Source: Adenophora triphylla var. japonica
Taxonomy: Eukaryota > Streptophyta > Magnoliopsida > Asterales > Campanulaceae
Direction of reading: 5' to 3'
Length of the DNA: 64,000 nucleotides
Assembly: GCA_022495995.1 (NCBI GenBank)
Contig: JAFEMH010001467.1
Coordinates: 372,001-436,000, forward strand
Shown here piece after piece: positions 11,067 to 21,079 of this stretch. The notes beneath the pieces are model-generated. The model was not told where the DNA came from. It did not search any database and was given only the letters and a program-made list of their open reading frames with translations. Each line of letters starts with the position of its first letter. Position 1 is the stretch's first letter. Made by a program: the position numbers and the translations under genes.

Positions 11067-12256
11067 TTATCGATTGGATAGGGTCTTCTTCAAGGGGATT
11101 TTGATGATTGGATGAAGGAAGGTTAATTGATGCATCATGGTCGCCGATGCACCTTTGCCGTTGAGAGAGGTTTCATGGCCGTCGTGCAAAGTTGATTGTT
11201 TATTTGTGTCTTTGGGCACTATATAAGGAAGGGAAGGTGAATCTTCTTCAGGGATGAGACAAGAGGGGTCATGAACAGGAGAAACCTCGGGTAAGTTATC
11301 CGAGTTGCCCACAGCCTTCATCAAAATCACATAGCTCTGTGTGACTTTGGTCATTATTTTCATCAAAGTCTACATGAAATGATTCCTCTACAACAAGTCT
11401 TCTTTTGTTGTAAACTCTATAGGCTTTGCTAGTATTGGAGTATCCAAGGAAAATTCCTTCATCACTCTTTGAATCAAATTTGTCAAGATTATTTTTCCCA
11501 TTGTTGTGTATGAAGCATCTACTTCCAAAGCCATGGAAGTATGAAATGGTTGGTGTTCTTCCATTCCAAAGTTCATAGGAGTCTTGGAGTGAAACTTGTT
11601 GATGAGGGTCTTGTCTCAACATAGACAAAGCGTTACCGCTTCACCCCAAAAATATTTGGGAAGGTTGTGTTCGACAAAGCATAGACCTTGCCGCCTCACA
11701 AATTGTTCTATTCTTTCTTTCGCAACTCCATTTTGCCGAGGAGTTCTAGGAGCGTAAAAGTTGTGCTCAATCCCTTTTTGATCACGTATTCTTCAACACC
11801 GTTGTTCTCAAATTCCTTACCATGATCTCGATCTAATTTTGATGATGGATAAACCCTTTTGGTTTTGAATTTTATTGAACAATTTGACAAGTTGTTCCAA
11901 AGTATCCTTTTTGGATTCAAGGAGGATGATCCAAGTAAATCTAGTGTAGTCATCAACTACAACAAGAGAGTATCTCTTTCCACAAAGAGATCTAGTTCGA
12001 TAGGTCCAAAAAGGTCCATGTGAAGAAGTTGAAGAGGTTTAGAGGTATCTAGTCTCGGTTTTGGCAAAGTGAAGGAGGTTTTCTTTTGTTTTCCACATTG
12101 ACAAGCTTTGCATAACTTGTCCTTTTTGAAGGGTATTTTGGGTAGGCCTTTTACTAGGTTGGAGTTGGCTAGTTTTGAGATGCTTTTCAGGTTTAGGTGA
12201 GCTAATCTTTTGTGCCATAACCAAGACATGTCGATTGACCGAAGGAGAGTAGGCAA
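11067..12256 (-). pseudogene. copia-1 integrase (GAG-pre-integrase and core)
   Basis: SWLWHKRLAHLNLKSI with downstream CKACQCGKQKK is the HHCC-type GAG-pre-integrase/zinc region (12256-12000). It is followed by LHMDLFGP, the first catalytic Asp, at about 12010. A central core piece at 11956-11708 and a C-terminal stretch (ELWNGRTPTISYFHGFG, KSDEGIFLGYS at 11628-11296) match the copia integrase C-terminus. Frames are broken several times. A Ser/Asp-rich linker to RT follows (11366-11067). Confidence 0.85.
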
Positions 12257-12411
12257 TGGGCATCTAAGGAATCCACAATTTCAAGGTTTAGACAAGAGAG
12301 ATTGCCTTTTCTTATTCCAGTGAGGATTGATTTGTTGTTGACATCCTTGACAATGCAAAGTGGTTCTTGGAACATTCAACATGATATCCCTTATCACAAA
12401 TCTGACTAAGG

Positions 12412-12606
12412 CTAATCAAATTGTGCTTCGAGACCCTCTACATAAGATACATTAGTGAAAATAATATCTTTAGTAACAAGGTTTTCTGATCCTTTGACTT
12501 TGGCTTGAGAATTGTCACCAAACGTTACATTTGGACCATTTTTAGGGATATATTGTTGTAGCCACTCCTTGTTGTAAGTCATGTGCCCGTCGCATCCACC
12601 GTCCAA
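12412..12606 (-). pseudogene. copia-1 aspartic protease
   Basis: The wording (W)YLDGGCDGHMT is the copia protease active site (normally LDSG(C/A)S.HMTG) with Ser replaced by Gly. It is followed by VTFGDNSQAKVKG, the usual flap region (GDNS...V.G.G). The frame ends early in this reading. Confidence 0.75.
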
Positions 12607-14046
12607 GTACCATATTCCTTTCCTAGGTTCCTACAAAACAACAAAATACATTTATGGTACCCTTTATTCTTTTGGGTCCAAAGGATTAGAATTTCTTTGG
12701 TCCCCTAGCTTTGTTCATTGCTCTCTTTCCAAAGTACCGGTTTAGGGCATTATAATATCCCATGATTTGCACTTATAGGGAGTAGGAGCAATAGGTTGGG
12801 TTTGATTAAGAAATTGGTTGGGAGAAGAGAATTGATTTTGGTTATGAAACCGAGAATGGCTTGGGGAATTATGAGATGATCTAGGAGAGGTATTGTGTTG
12901 GGCATGGTTTCTTCCATTAGAGAATGGCCGCTAGGTCTTTGAGGTTTGGCATATGAGTGATGATCATAGAATCTTTGCTATCTTGGAGACCTCACTGCTC
13001 ACCATATCTTGGCCGTCTAGGAAACCTCTGCCGTCCACCATGTCTTGGTTGTCTAGGAGACCTCTCGCCGTCTGTCATGTCTTGGTTGGTTCTCCTTCAT
13101 TTGCTCCTTGATTCCTTTCTTTTGCCATATGTATTTACCTTTGCTTGCTTGTTCTCCTTTTCCTTTTGACTGCTTTAGCATGGCTATATGAGTTTTATCG
13201 CAGGTGAGTGGGGCTATCTCGGAGTTGATACATCGGTGTGCCGGAGCTAGCTTCATCCATTTTTCCTTTTTCCTTGAGATCTTCCTTGGTTTGGATAGGA
13301 TAAACATTTTCTTGGACTTTGACATAGTTCATGCTTTCAAGAACCATCTTGTCAATTGCCCTTTCATCGCAAGAGGGGTATATGTGTACATAGTAGGATT
13401 GTTAGCTCCAATTCCCGATTTGTCACTGGGTGTCTTTGGTTATAGCTAAAATGGGTCAAGGCTTCTCCAAGTCGTTCCAGGTTTTAAACTTCTTTCGAAG
13501 GATTCATTTTCCTTTTCAAGATTGATGTTGGTTTCCGAAGTTTGGAATTCATAGCATCTTCATTGGCTTTTTCAAGCATAAGGTTTTGGACTTTCGCACC
13601 TTGATTGGCTTTTTCAAGGTTCTCAATGGTTTTACTTTGGGATAGATTGTCGGTGAGCAATGAAGCAAAGCCGCTTTGGTGTCTTTTTATTTGAATTAAT
13701 AAAGTACCTTGACTAATTGTTTAAATTCTTCATTATTTAAGGTATTGAATTGAGGTACTGTTTTAGTTCCTCAAAGAATGCCTAAGGCTTCAAGATCCTC
13801 TTCATTGTCCGAGTCTTCATCATCTCCACCATCAAGCATATCATTGCTTCTTCTCCTTCACTTTCGTGAGTCACCGTACTCACATTCCTCATCACCGAAC
13901 TTGGATGAGTCAGCAATCAATACTTGCTCTTTATTCTTCTCATTCTTCTTCTTTGTGCAATTGTAGCGCTTGCATCTTGAACTATGAATTATCTCTTTAG
14001 AGTATGAGAATTTCTTAGCCGTCCGACTTTCCCTAGGTTTCCTTGG

Positions 14047-14960
14047 TTCAGACAATCAGAGGAGTAATGTCCAAGCTTCTTACAGTTGAAGCATTCAACT
14101 TTCTTTTTAGGGTTCTCTTGATCGAGGTGGATGGGCTATAGCTTCTCTCAAAGGACTTCTTATGTGCTCTCAAGGTGTTTCGATGTACCATGGATATGAG
14201 GCTTGGTAGATCTCCTTGGGAGAGGTTATTTGAGGGAAGGTTTACTTTTTGGAGGGAGAGAAGAACCATAGAATCAATATCTTGTTGGGTAATTGGTTTT
14301 TGGGTGGTTTCTTGGGCGCCTAAGGCAAGAGTTTGTGAGATGGAGGGAACAGTTGAAGTTTTATCATTCCTTCTAGTTCATATGCTTCAAGTTTACCAAA
14401 GTATTGTTCAACAAATCATGGTGCTCCATTCTCGAGCCTTCTCTTATTGGCAAAGCTACCTTCTCATATTCTTGAGGAAGGTTGGAGTATATTTTGAGAC
14501 ACAAGTCTTGGTTCTCAAAAGTTTTACCATGATCAAGAATGGATCTTACCAAGTCTTCAAACCTTGGTTTTGCGGCACTTACTTTCTCACCAGGGTAGAA
14601 TTTGAAGTTGTCAAGTTGTCTAAGAAGGTTGTATAGGTTTTGTGTTCTAACACTAGTGTGTTTTTGGAACTTGGTATGAATGAGTTCCCAAGCGGCCTTT
14701 GCAGCTTGGCTCCTTGGCAATTTCTTGAGCAAGAGAGTCATTGACACTCTTTTGGAGTATGTTCTTGACTTTAAGGTTAGCACTAACAAGTTGCCTTTCC
14801 GAATCACCCGTAATTCAGGAGATTTAACTTTGCTAGGTCCACCATTTGTATCAACAGATACGTGATATGTGACTTCATTTTCAAGGGCAAACCAGCTCCA
14901 AGCTATCGTTAGCATCAAGGTAAGTTTTGATTTTTGATGCATATATTTCAAATGATCCAC
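14047..14960 (-). pseudogene. copia-1 gag with CCHC zinc knuckle
   Basis: The minus-strand frame 14960-14373 contains AAKAAWELIHTKFQ, LYNLLRQLDNFKF, and LPQEYEKVAL, the pattern of UBN2-type copia Gag (W..L...F......L...L..LKM...). About 300 nt further on, CFNCKKLGHYSSDC (about 14053-14097) is a complete CCHC knuckle for RNA binding. The two parts are in different frames, with Ser/Asp-rich, poly-Glu-coding sequence between. Between 12606 and 14047 an Arg/Gly-rich spacer (about 13010-13090) and Lys-rich sequence follow. Confidence 0.8.
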
Positions 14961-15063
14961 AAATCATCAATGTGGGGAATGTCTTTCTCATTATTTCTTC
15001 TTGGTTGAGGCATGGTGGGTTGGTAGTTGATCCTTCACAAGTTGTTAGACTTTTATGTGTGAA

Positions 15064-15079
15064 GACAAGCTCGATACCA
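15064..15079 (-). other. copia-1 primer binding site
   Basis: Minus-strand TGGTATCGAGCTT lies two nt from the 5' LTR. The canonical initiator-Met PBS is TGGTATCAGAGC; here the AG of CAG is missing. This is the same change seen at CAG sites throughout the neighbouring LTR. Confidence 0.8.
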
Positions 15080-15081
15080 AT

Positions 15082-16211
15082 TGAAAGGTCCTGTTTACTT
15101 TAATCGATTGAAGAGTTAGGCGCTTAAGGTTTGGACACAGGTGAAATCTTAGCCGTCGAGGTTAACCGGTTTTAAAGATTGGAGTTAAATGTGCAATGAA
15201 TAAAAGTGTTTGAAATAATGTAAAGACAAGTGAATAGTGTATGTGTGTGTATATGTGTGTGTGTGTAGTGTGATAATACCAATTGAACACAAGGAATTTT
15301 AAGGTGGTTCGTAGTTCACTCCTCCTACGTCCACCCTCACCGTCAACCTTGACAAGTGAGATCAATCCACTTAAATCTAGTTCCCGTTAAGATTTACAAA
15401 GGATTGGATAGGCAAGTTCCTTGAACCTCCTCTTCCTAATAAGTACAAACTATTAGGGATTAAGCTCTACACCGAGCAATTCACACTACCCACTTAAAGT
15501 CGGCCTTAAGGGGTTCTTACAAATCGGTTTATACACCCGAGATCGATTACAAGTGTCTTAATGTTGTTTTGATTGTTGGTTGCGGGTTGAGAAGGTTTGG
15601 ATGCAAGGTTTGTAGAAGTTGTGTGTAAAAAAGGGTATGTCTTCAGCCTTGGAGAGTTCCTTTTATAAGCTAGGAAATAGCCGTTGGAGGAGACAAGGAG
15701 ACAAGGGAGTAAATGCATGTTGGAGTTGCATTTAGAGCCTTTGTTGACCGGAGAATAAAATAGCCGGAATCTGCAACTGTGCATGTGATCTTTATGGAGA
15801 TGAGCCGGCAACATCTCGTATGGAGAGATTTGGACAAGGCACATCTTGGTCATCACAGATTTCTTCATAGCCGTTGATGTTGAAGATCATAGCCGCTGAG
15901 GAGTGAAACCTTTCTTTGTGAGAGAACCTTAGCCGTCGAGCTAAGTTCGATCTAGAAGGTTTAGGCATTATGTAATACATCATACTACACATGTAATTTA
16001 GATGCATTAATGTATATGAGAGGTTTTGAGTGATATCTTAGAGGGATGTTTTGAATCATAGCTGTCCAGTTGATATATATAGGAGTGCAGATTGAAGATG
16101 ATGGCTTAGCTGTCCAAGGTCATATGTTATCTTGGCTGTCAGATAACATATGATATATTTCTTTGTCAAAACCTATTGTAACTATGTGGCTTACATAGTT
16201 AGGTCCTAACA
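15082..16211 (-). repeat. copia-1 5' LTR (in element orientation)
   Basis: This 1130-bp partner of 2994-4131 has the same ends. From 15082 to about 15955 it carries some two dozen differences, nearly all where the other copy has CAG or CTG. From about 15956 to the end it is almost identical, although CAG/CTG sites are still present there. It contains a (TG)n run at about 15239-15268. Confidence 0.93.
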
Positions 16212-16218
16212 GAAAGGC

Positions 16219-16416
16219 ATACCTTTCTCGGCCTTTTGGCTAAGATCAAGTGTAGTATCTGTTCTTATCAGTTTAATATCTGATATGTGGGCCATTGGCT
16301 CACACGATATTAATCTTATTTCTTGAGGGGGAAAGCCCATCAAAGTAGCTTGCTGCTTGGGCTTTCAAGCGTCGCCCATGCCTTACACTATTGCATGGGG
16401 CTGGCGCACCCCACCA
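16219..16416 (+). ncRNA. U2: U2 spliceosomal snRNA
   Basis: The sequence starts ATACCTTTCTCGGCCTTTTG and contains the branch-point recognition word GTGTAGTATCTG and GTTTAATATCTGATATGTG. It also has the Sm-site region (about 16310-16325), stem-loop III/IV wording AAGTAGCTTGCTGCTTGGG, and a 3' terminal hairpin ending in GCGCACCCCACCA. It is about 198 nt, the length expected for plant U2, with no visible break. U2 pairs with the intron branch site in the spliceosome. Just downstream, CATTCCCAATTCAA fits the plant 3'-end box (CAN3-10AGTNNAA) with one mismatch. The natural promoter is at 2920-2971, now cut off by copia-1. Only 7 nt (TSD plus GC) lie between the LTR and the start, so expression is doubtful although the RNA itself is intact. 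Confidence 0.96.
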
Positions 16417-16522
16417 TTCCCAATTCAATATTTTCTTGTTTGCTTCAGATTGGTATTTTTGAACCCAAAATTCATAATTTTTTAACCTGAGTTTGCTTTG
16501 GGGACATTTTGGACTGAATGCA

Positions 16523-16780
16523 CTGCACATCTGATGGTATGAAGCCATTGTCCCATGCAAGGTGAAAATGCACCGTACATCCGATGGTATGAAGCCATTG
16601 TCCCATACATGGTGAAAATGCACCGCACATCTGTTGGAATGAAGCCATTGTCCCAAACATGGTTGAAAGTCAATTATGATCTCTCAAGTGGTCGTCGTTG
16701 GTATGAAGCCATTGTCCCAAACACAATGAAAAGTCAATTATGATCTCTCAAGTGGTCGTCGTCCCTGTACATATTAGGAC
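16523..16780. repeat. Short tandem repeat downstream of U2
   Basis: The word gaagccattgtccca recurs at 16541, 16591, 16641 and 16704, giving unit spacings of 50, 50 and 63 bp. A second word (caattatgatctctcaagtg) is repeated within the last two units. The array ends in ggacggggggagta, which resembles the end of a Stowaway-type MITE. Confidence 0.8.
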
Positions 16781-16790
16781 GGGGGGAGTA

Positions 16791-17085
16791 ATATGTAGTT
16801 CACCTAGCTTGAAAATAAATCATCGCAGTTAGTTTCTGCCTTCCATTACAATGCTTATAGCACAAGTTTGTAAAAGTGAATTGGATTATACATGTAATTC
16901 TCACTCATTTTCTCCTTTCCAAGACCCATGCACCATGATTGGATGCGCTTCTTCTTAGAAATTAAACTAGTGAATAATTTCATGTCTCTTCCCCAACTAG
17001 CCAGATAGCAGTTTATAACTGTGAGTTATTTCAGTTTCAACACCATGGATCATATATCTGTTCAAGTGTGATCCTATGGTTCAAA
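16791..17085. other. No recognisable gene
   Basis: This is a short host spacer between the U2 3' flank and the Tat-like element. Nothing else was recognised. Confidence 0.6.
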
Positions 17086-17090
17086 ATACC

Positions 17091-17834
17091 TGAACGGTAT
17101 AAACCGAGATACGAACATGGGCTTGTTCGAGCTGGGCCCAAATGGATTGGGCCATAAACATAATCCAACACACAAGTATCAGGGCCGAGGAACACTTTCC
17201 TCGTATGACGAGGATCATCCACCTCGACCTTATATCATCATGTTTGTGCTATCATACTCTGAGATATCATCAGGTGACGAGGAGAGAAAAGTTCTTACCT
17301 CGGCATATCATAAAGTGCCGAGGAGATAGATTTGTTTACCCCGGCATGTTACCTTGCCGGCCAAGCACCAAATAACGAGGAAGCAGAATCATTCACTTCG
17401 GCCTACTTGCCAAGGCCGAGATAAAACATTTCCGTTCCTCGGCATTCCGGCTAGCAGATTACACTGTCCTTATCAAACAAGGATTCTACAGTCATGATCC
17501 AATCAGGATTACAATTATCAACACCAATCCTAGTCAAACAATGACTCTTTAGCAAATATAATTCTCTTAGGATTATATCTTATCTCTTTACAAGTTTATT
17601 TCAACATGGATTCTATCAATCCATCCCCATAAATACAAGGCCCATGGCTCATTATTTGGTACGTTATTTTTTTACATTGCAGAAACTCTGTCAATTTGAT
17701 TTCTCACATACAAACCGTGAACTTACTCTCACGCCGGAGGGCCTTTAGCCGGATCCGCCCCGGCTTAGTTTACGTGTTTTATCTTATTTTCAGGCCTTGC
17801 AATCATCGGAGCATTCATCGCTTGGATTTGGGCT
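17091..17834 (+). repeat. Tat-1 5' LTR, 3' end missing
   Basis: It is colinear over 744 bp with 43438-44181, with roughly ten differences by eye. The right copy goes on for 24 bp to a terminal ...CATCATCA next to the TSD; the left copy lacks these 24 bp. No PBS follows in 17835-18063, so a deletion probably removed the LTR end and the PBS. Confidence 0.85.
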
Positions 17835-18063
17835 CTGTTTTTGATTCGGCCGGAATCTGCAAATTTCCGCCGGAATTTGCCCAGATTTGGTTGAAATCGT
17901 TTTAAGCGTTGGAATTTCGTCCCAATTTTGGCCGGAAAATTTGGCATTGTCAAAGTTGCCCAATTGCAGTCTCTTAGTTTGCGTCAAATTCTGCTCCGAA
18001 TTTGATTGGAAATTGTGATTTTGGGATATTCGCTTAAATTGGTAATTTGTTGATTGATTTGCT

Positions 18064-19750
18064 ATGGACGGACAATCTGCAAGTGTTACAGCTGGGGACC
18101 CAACCCAAGTAAATGGGGGGAACACTGGAGCCGAGGAGCTGCCTCCTCCTCCTCCTCTACCTCAGCCAGATGCCCCTCCTCCCCTCGCCATGACCCTTCG
18201 TTCCAAGGGTCAGGCGAATGCCGAGGGAGAGGGTGCCGAGCTTCCTCGGCCCACTCGTACTCGTGGGAAGCAAGTGGGAAGGAAGAAGACAAAGAATGCC
18301 GATGTCGGTCAAGCAGTAGGAACTCCACCCGTTGACCGACGCTCTTTGTTACATAAGCAAATGGAAACATTGCAAAGGATGTATGAAACACAGGCTGCTC
18401 TTTTGCAATTGGACCCAGAGCATTCCTTGGCTGAATTCATTAGGCCATCTATGGGCAACCCTCTCGTAAGGGAACAAGGTGAGCAACGAGCTCCTCTCCT
18501 CAAGACCGCTGAACTACCAAAGCAAGCACCCCGGGAACCTACCCGTCCTCGGCATGACAGTAAGAAAAGGGATCAGGTAGTTGACCTGAGAAGCCAATTG
18601 ACTCCCAGGGAAGAGGAGGTGAACTCAAGGGACCTAAGGACAAGGCTCAGTCTGAACAGGCGAATGTCACCACCTCGTCTAGCCATGGCACCCCGGCGTC
18701 CTGATTCTCCTCGTCCTCGTCAATCCCGCCATGATTCTCCTCGTCCTCTGCATCGTCGGGATTCTCCCCGTCCCCGTGTTCGTGAATTTGCTAGGCCGAG
18801 GACCCCAGAACCATATAGGATGATACTTGGTGGCCAAGACCTGGAACTAAAGCGTGATAAGGCCCCCTCCAAATGGGACAGCCACCGACATGACGCGGAG
18901 CACAGTAGGGTGAATGATCGCACCAAGGATAAATCCATCAGAAGCTCCCAACGAAGCACCCGCTCAAGCAGCAACAAGGGAGTGGAGACCAAGCAATGGG
19001 AGCTGTTGAAGCAAAGACTGGATGACATGAAGATGGGAAAGAAATTCAATGACGATGACTATGACTGGGCAACTCGTCCGTTCTCCTTGAGGATAACTGC
19101 GGCTCCACCTAATCCTCACCTCAAGCTCCCAAATTTTGAGAAGTACAACGGCACCACTGATGCAAAAGACCACGTGCAAGGTTTTGAACAAACCATGAAT
19201 CTCCTCACCACTGCTGATGACTTGCTCTGTAAAGCTTTCGCGAGCACCTTCTCCGGAACAGCTTTGACCTGGTTCTCGCGAGCTTAAAAGAGGTAGCATC
19301 GATTGGCTTTGGAGGGGCATGAGGAGAATGTTCTTGGACCACTTTGCCACCGCCGGTAAGAGGAAGATGAGGCCGCCGACTTGGCCAACATCGAGCAGGA
19401 AAGGGAGAGACCACCCTCGCCTATTACAACCGGTTCCGAAAAATGGCACTGTGTCGAAGAGAGCCTCACTGACCGGGAGGTCATTGTTTGTTTCAACTCT
19501 GGCTTAAAATCTGGTCCCCTCGTTTATGAACTCTCAGCCCGAGAACCTCAATCAAAGTCCGAACTATACAAGGTGGCTTATGCCATTTCCATGGATGAAG
19601 ATAAAACAAAGAAAAGGGGAGGCGACAAGACAGAAACTGAAACGACGGGCACTCGCTAGAATGACAATGGGAATGGTAAGGGATCCAAAGGGAAGAACAG
19701 AACAAGAGGCACAGAGAAACCTGAGGTATTCACCCCCCTGACCAAACCCA
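18064..19750 (+). pseudogene. Tat-1 gag
   Basis: A 407-codon frame (18064-19287) has a Pro-rich N-terminus, then an Arg/Ser/Pro-rich basic stretch with repeated SPRP words (about residues 200-245). After these comes the retrotransposon Gag core (LKLPNFEKYNGTTDAKDHV, ALTWFSR). The core continues in other frames to about 19740 (MFLDHF, LTDREVIVCFNSGL, AREPQSKSELY), so a few short shifts break it between 19280 and 19500. Those shifts lie in a stretch poor in CAG/CTG. Gag packages the element RNA. Confidence 0.85.
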
Positions 19751-19799
19751 TTTCAAAAATCATGCAGCTAGTAAATCTCCCTCCCCCCGTCCGCTAAGT

Positions 19800-21014
19800 G
19801 ATAAACCGAAGTACCCTCGTGACGCTTCAAAATACTGTGATTTCCACAAAGATAACGGCCACACCATGGATGGTTGTTGGGCCTTAAAGAGGATAATACA
19901 ACGGTGGGTCGACGAGGGAAAGCTGGACCGCTATGTCATGAAGAAAGACAACAACAAGCGGAAGCGAAAGGAAGAGGAAAGCGAAGATGATGATAAAAGT
20001 GAAGACGGAGAACGTAGGCCTCCTAGAGCCAAATTGCACGTAATCCGTGAAGAAGTTACTTCCACTAGAAAGCTGAGGGACCAGATCCATGAACTAAGCA
20101 AAGTTTACCACGTGCCTGCTTGGATTCATAAGGCTGAAGAGGTCATCAGTTTTTCACCAAACGAACTGGCAGGGAGCCGTGCTGCCCGTGAACAACCATT
20201 GGTGATAAAGGGTCGAATTGACAATGTGGAATCGGAAAGATTACTTGTGGACACGGGGGCCTCCCGTGACATTTTGTATTATTCCGCTTTCCAACAGATG
20301 GGATTGAAAGACACTGTACTGGAACCATATCATGGTAGGCTCGAAGGATTCACCAACCATAAGGTTGGAGCTAAGGGGACCGTGGAGCTAGAACTTGAAG
20401 TCCGTGATCATCCCTTCCTAGCCAAAGCCACAGTCAATTTTATAGTCATGGATTTGACTAGTGATTATCATGCAATCATAGGCATTCCAAGTCAAGCTAA
20501 ACTTGGGATGGTGGCCTCCCTTCCCCACCAACGAGTTAAATTCCCCACTCGTGCTGGGATTGGATGTGTGAGGGCAACCCCCAAAGACTTCTTGGAACAT
20601 GTCGTGAAGAGCAGAAAGAAATCCAAAAGTGTGGAGATAGATACCCCCGAGGAAAACATCAAGATCTCAAAGTCTCAGAAAACCACAGAAACTAGCTCCA
20701 GAATGAGCTATATTCGTGAGGTGCTTGATGATGAGGACGAGCCTATGGTCCTAGAAATTGCAGATGACCAAGGCATAGTCCTACCTGTACCTGAGGAAGA
20801 TACTATGGTCCAAGAAATTGCAGATGACCAAGGTATAGTTCCGCTCGTCTCCGAGGAAGACCCTATTCTCATCAATGGCCAGAACTCGAGGGCCAACCAC
20901 GACCTAGGAAATGTCAATCTCCCCGATGTTGATAAACTTATGGAGGAAGAAGGCCTCAATGTGAACGACAACGAAGGGAGAAGAATTAGAGAAATCATTA
21001 TCGAGTCTCTATAA
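19800..21014 (+). pseudogene. Tat-1 nucleocapsid end and aspartic protease
   Basis: KYCDFHKDNGHTMDGCWAL (about 19830-19890) is the Tat-type zinc-knuckle-like motif (C..H....H....C). A basic Lys/Glu linker follows. Then come the protease with the active-site word LLVDTGASRDILY (about 20245) and the flap/second half FIVMDLTSDYHAIIGIPS (about 20440). The C-terminal part to 21014 is acidic and holds two near-repeats of an IADDQGIV motif. It lies one short gap from RT. The first part of this frame is open from 19866. Confidence 0.85.
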
Positions 21015-21079
21015 TTTCGTGATGGTCCTGAAATGAAGCCTGTAGATGAGCTGGAAGAGGTAGTCATCAATCCCGACTA

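Larger units (their letters stand above)
2994..16211 (-). mobile_element. Ty1/copia LTR retrotransposon with two extra genes (copia-1)
   Basis: A 13.2-kb element is bounded by LTRs at 2994-4131 and 15082-16211 that start TG and end CA. It is flanked by the exact TSD GAAAG (2989-2993 and 16212-16216). Domains run on the minus strand in copia order: gag, CCHC, protease, integrase, RT, RNase H. Downstream of pol lie a plus-strand (antisense) coiled-coil frame and a long minus-strand frame that resembles the 'putative plant transposon protein' family. The extra 3' gene and large size recall the SIRE/Maximus-type copia group, but that placement is inference. The insertion sits at -3 of a U2 snRNA gene. 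Most frames between 5.55 and 15.95 kb are broken, in part probably by sequence error (see findings). Confidence 0.93.

Noticed and set aside
15082..15955. Methyl-CpG deamination as the cause of CCG versus CTG differences between LTRs
   Set aside because: It could explain CCG to CTG changes, but not the base losses (CAGA versus CGA), the rearranged words, or the sharp end at 15955 beyond which CAG/CTG sites agree.
16219..16416. U2 as a retro-pseudogene
   Set aside because: A full promoter in exact register on the other side of the insertion and a 3' box indicate a genuine gene copy rather than a reverse-transcribed one.
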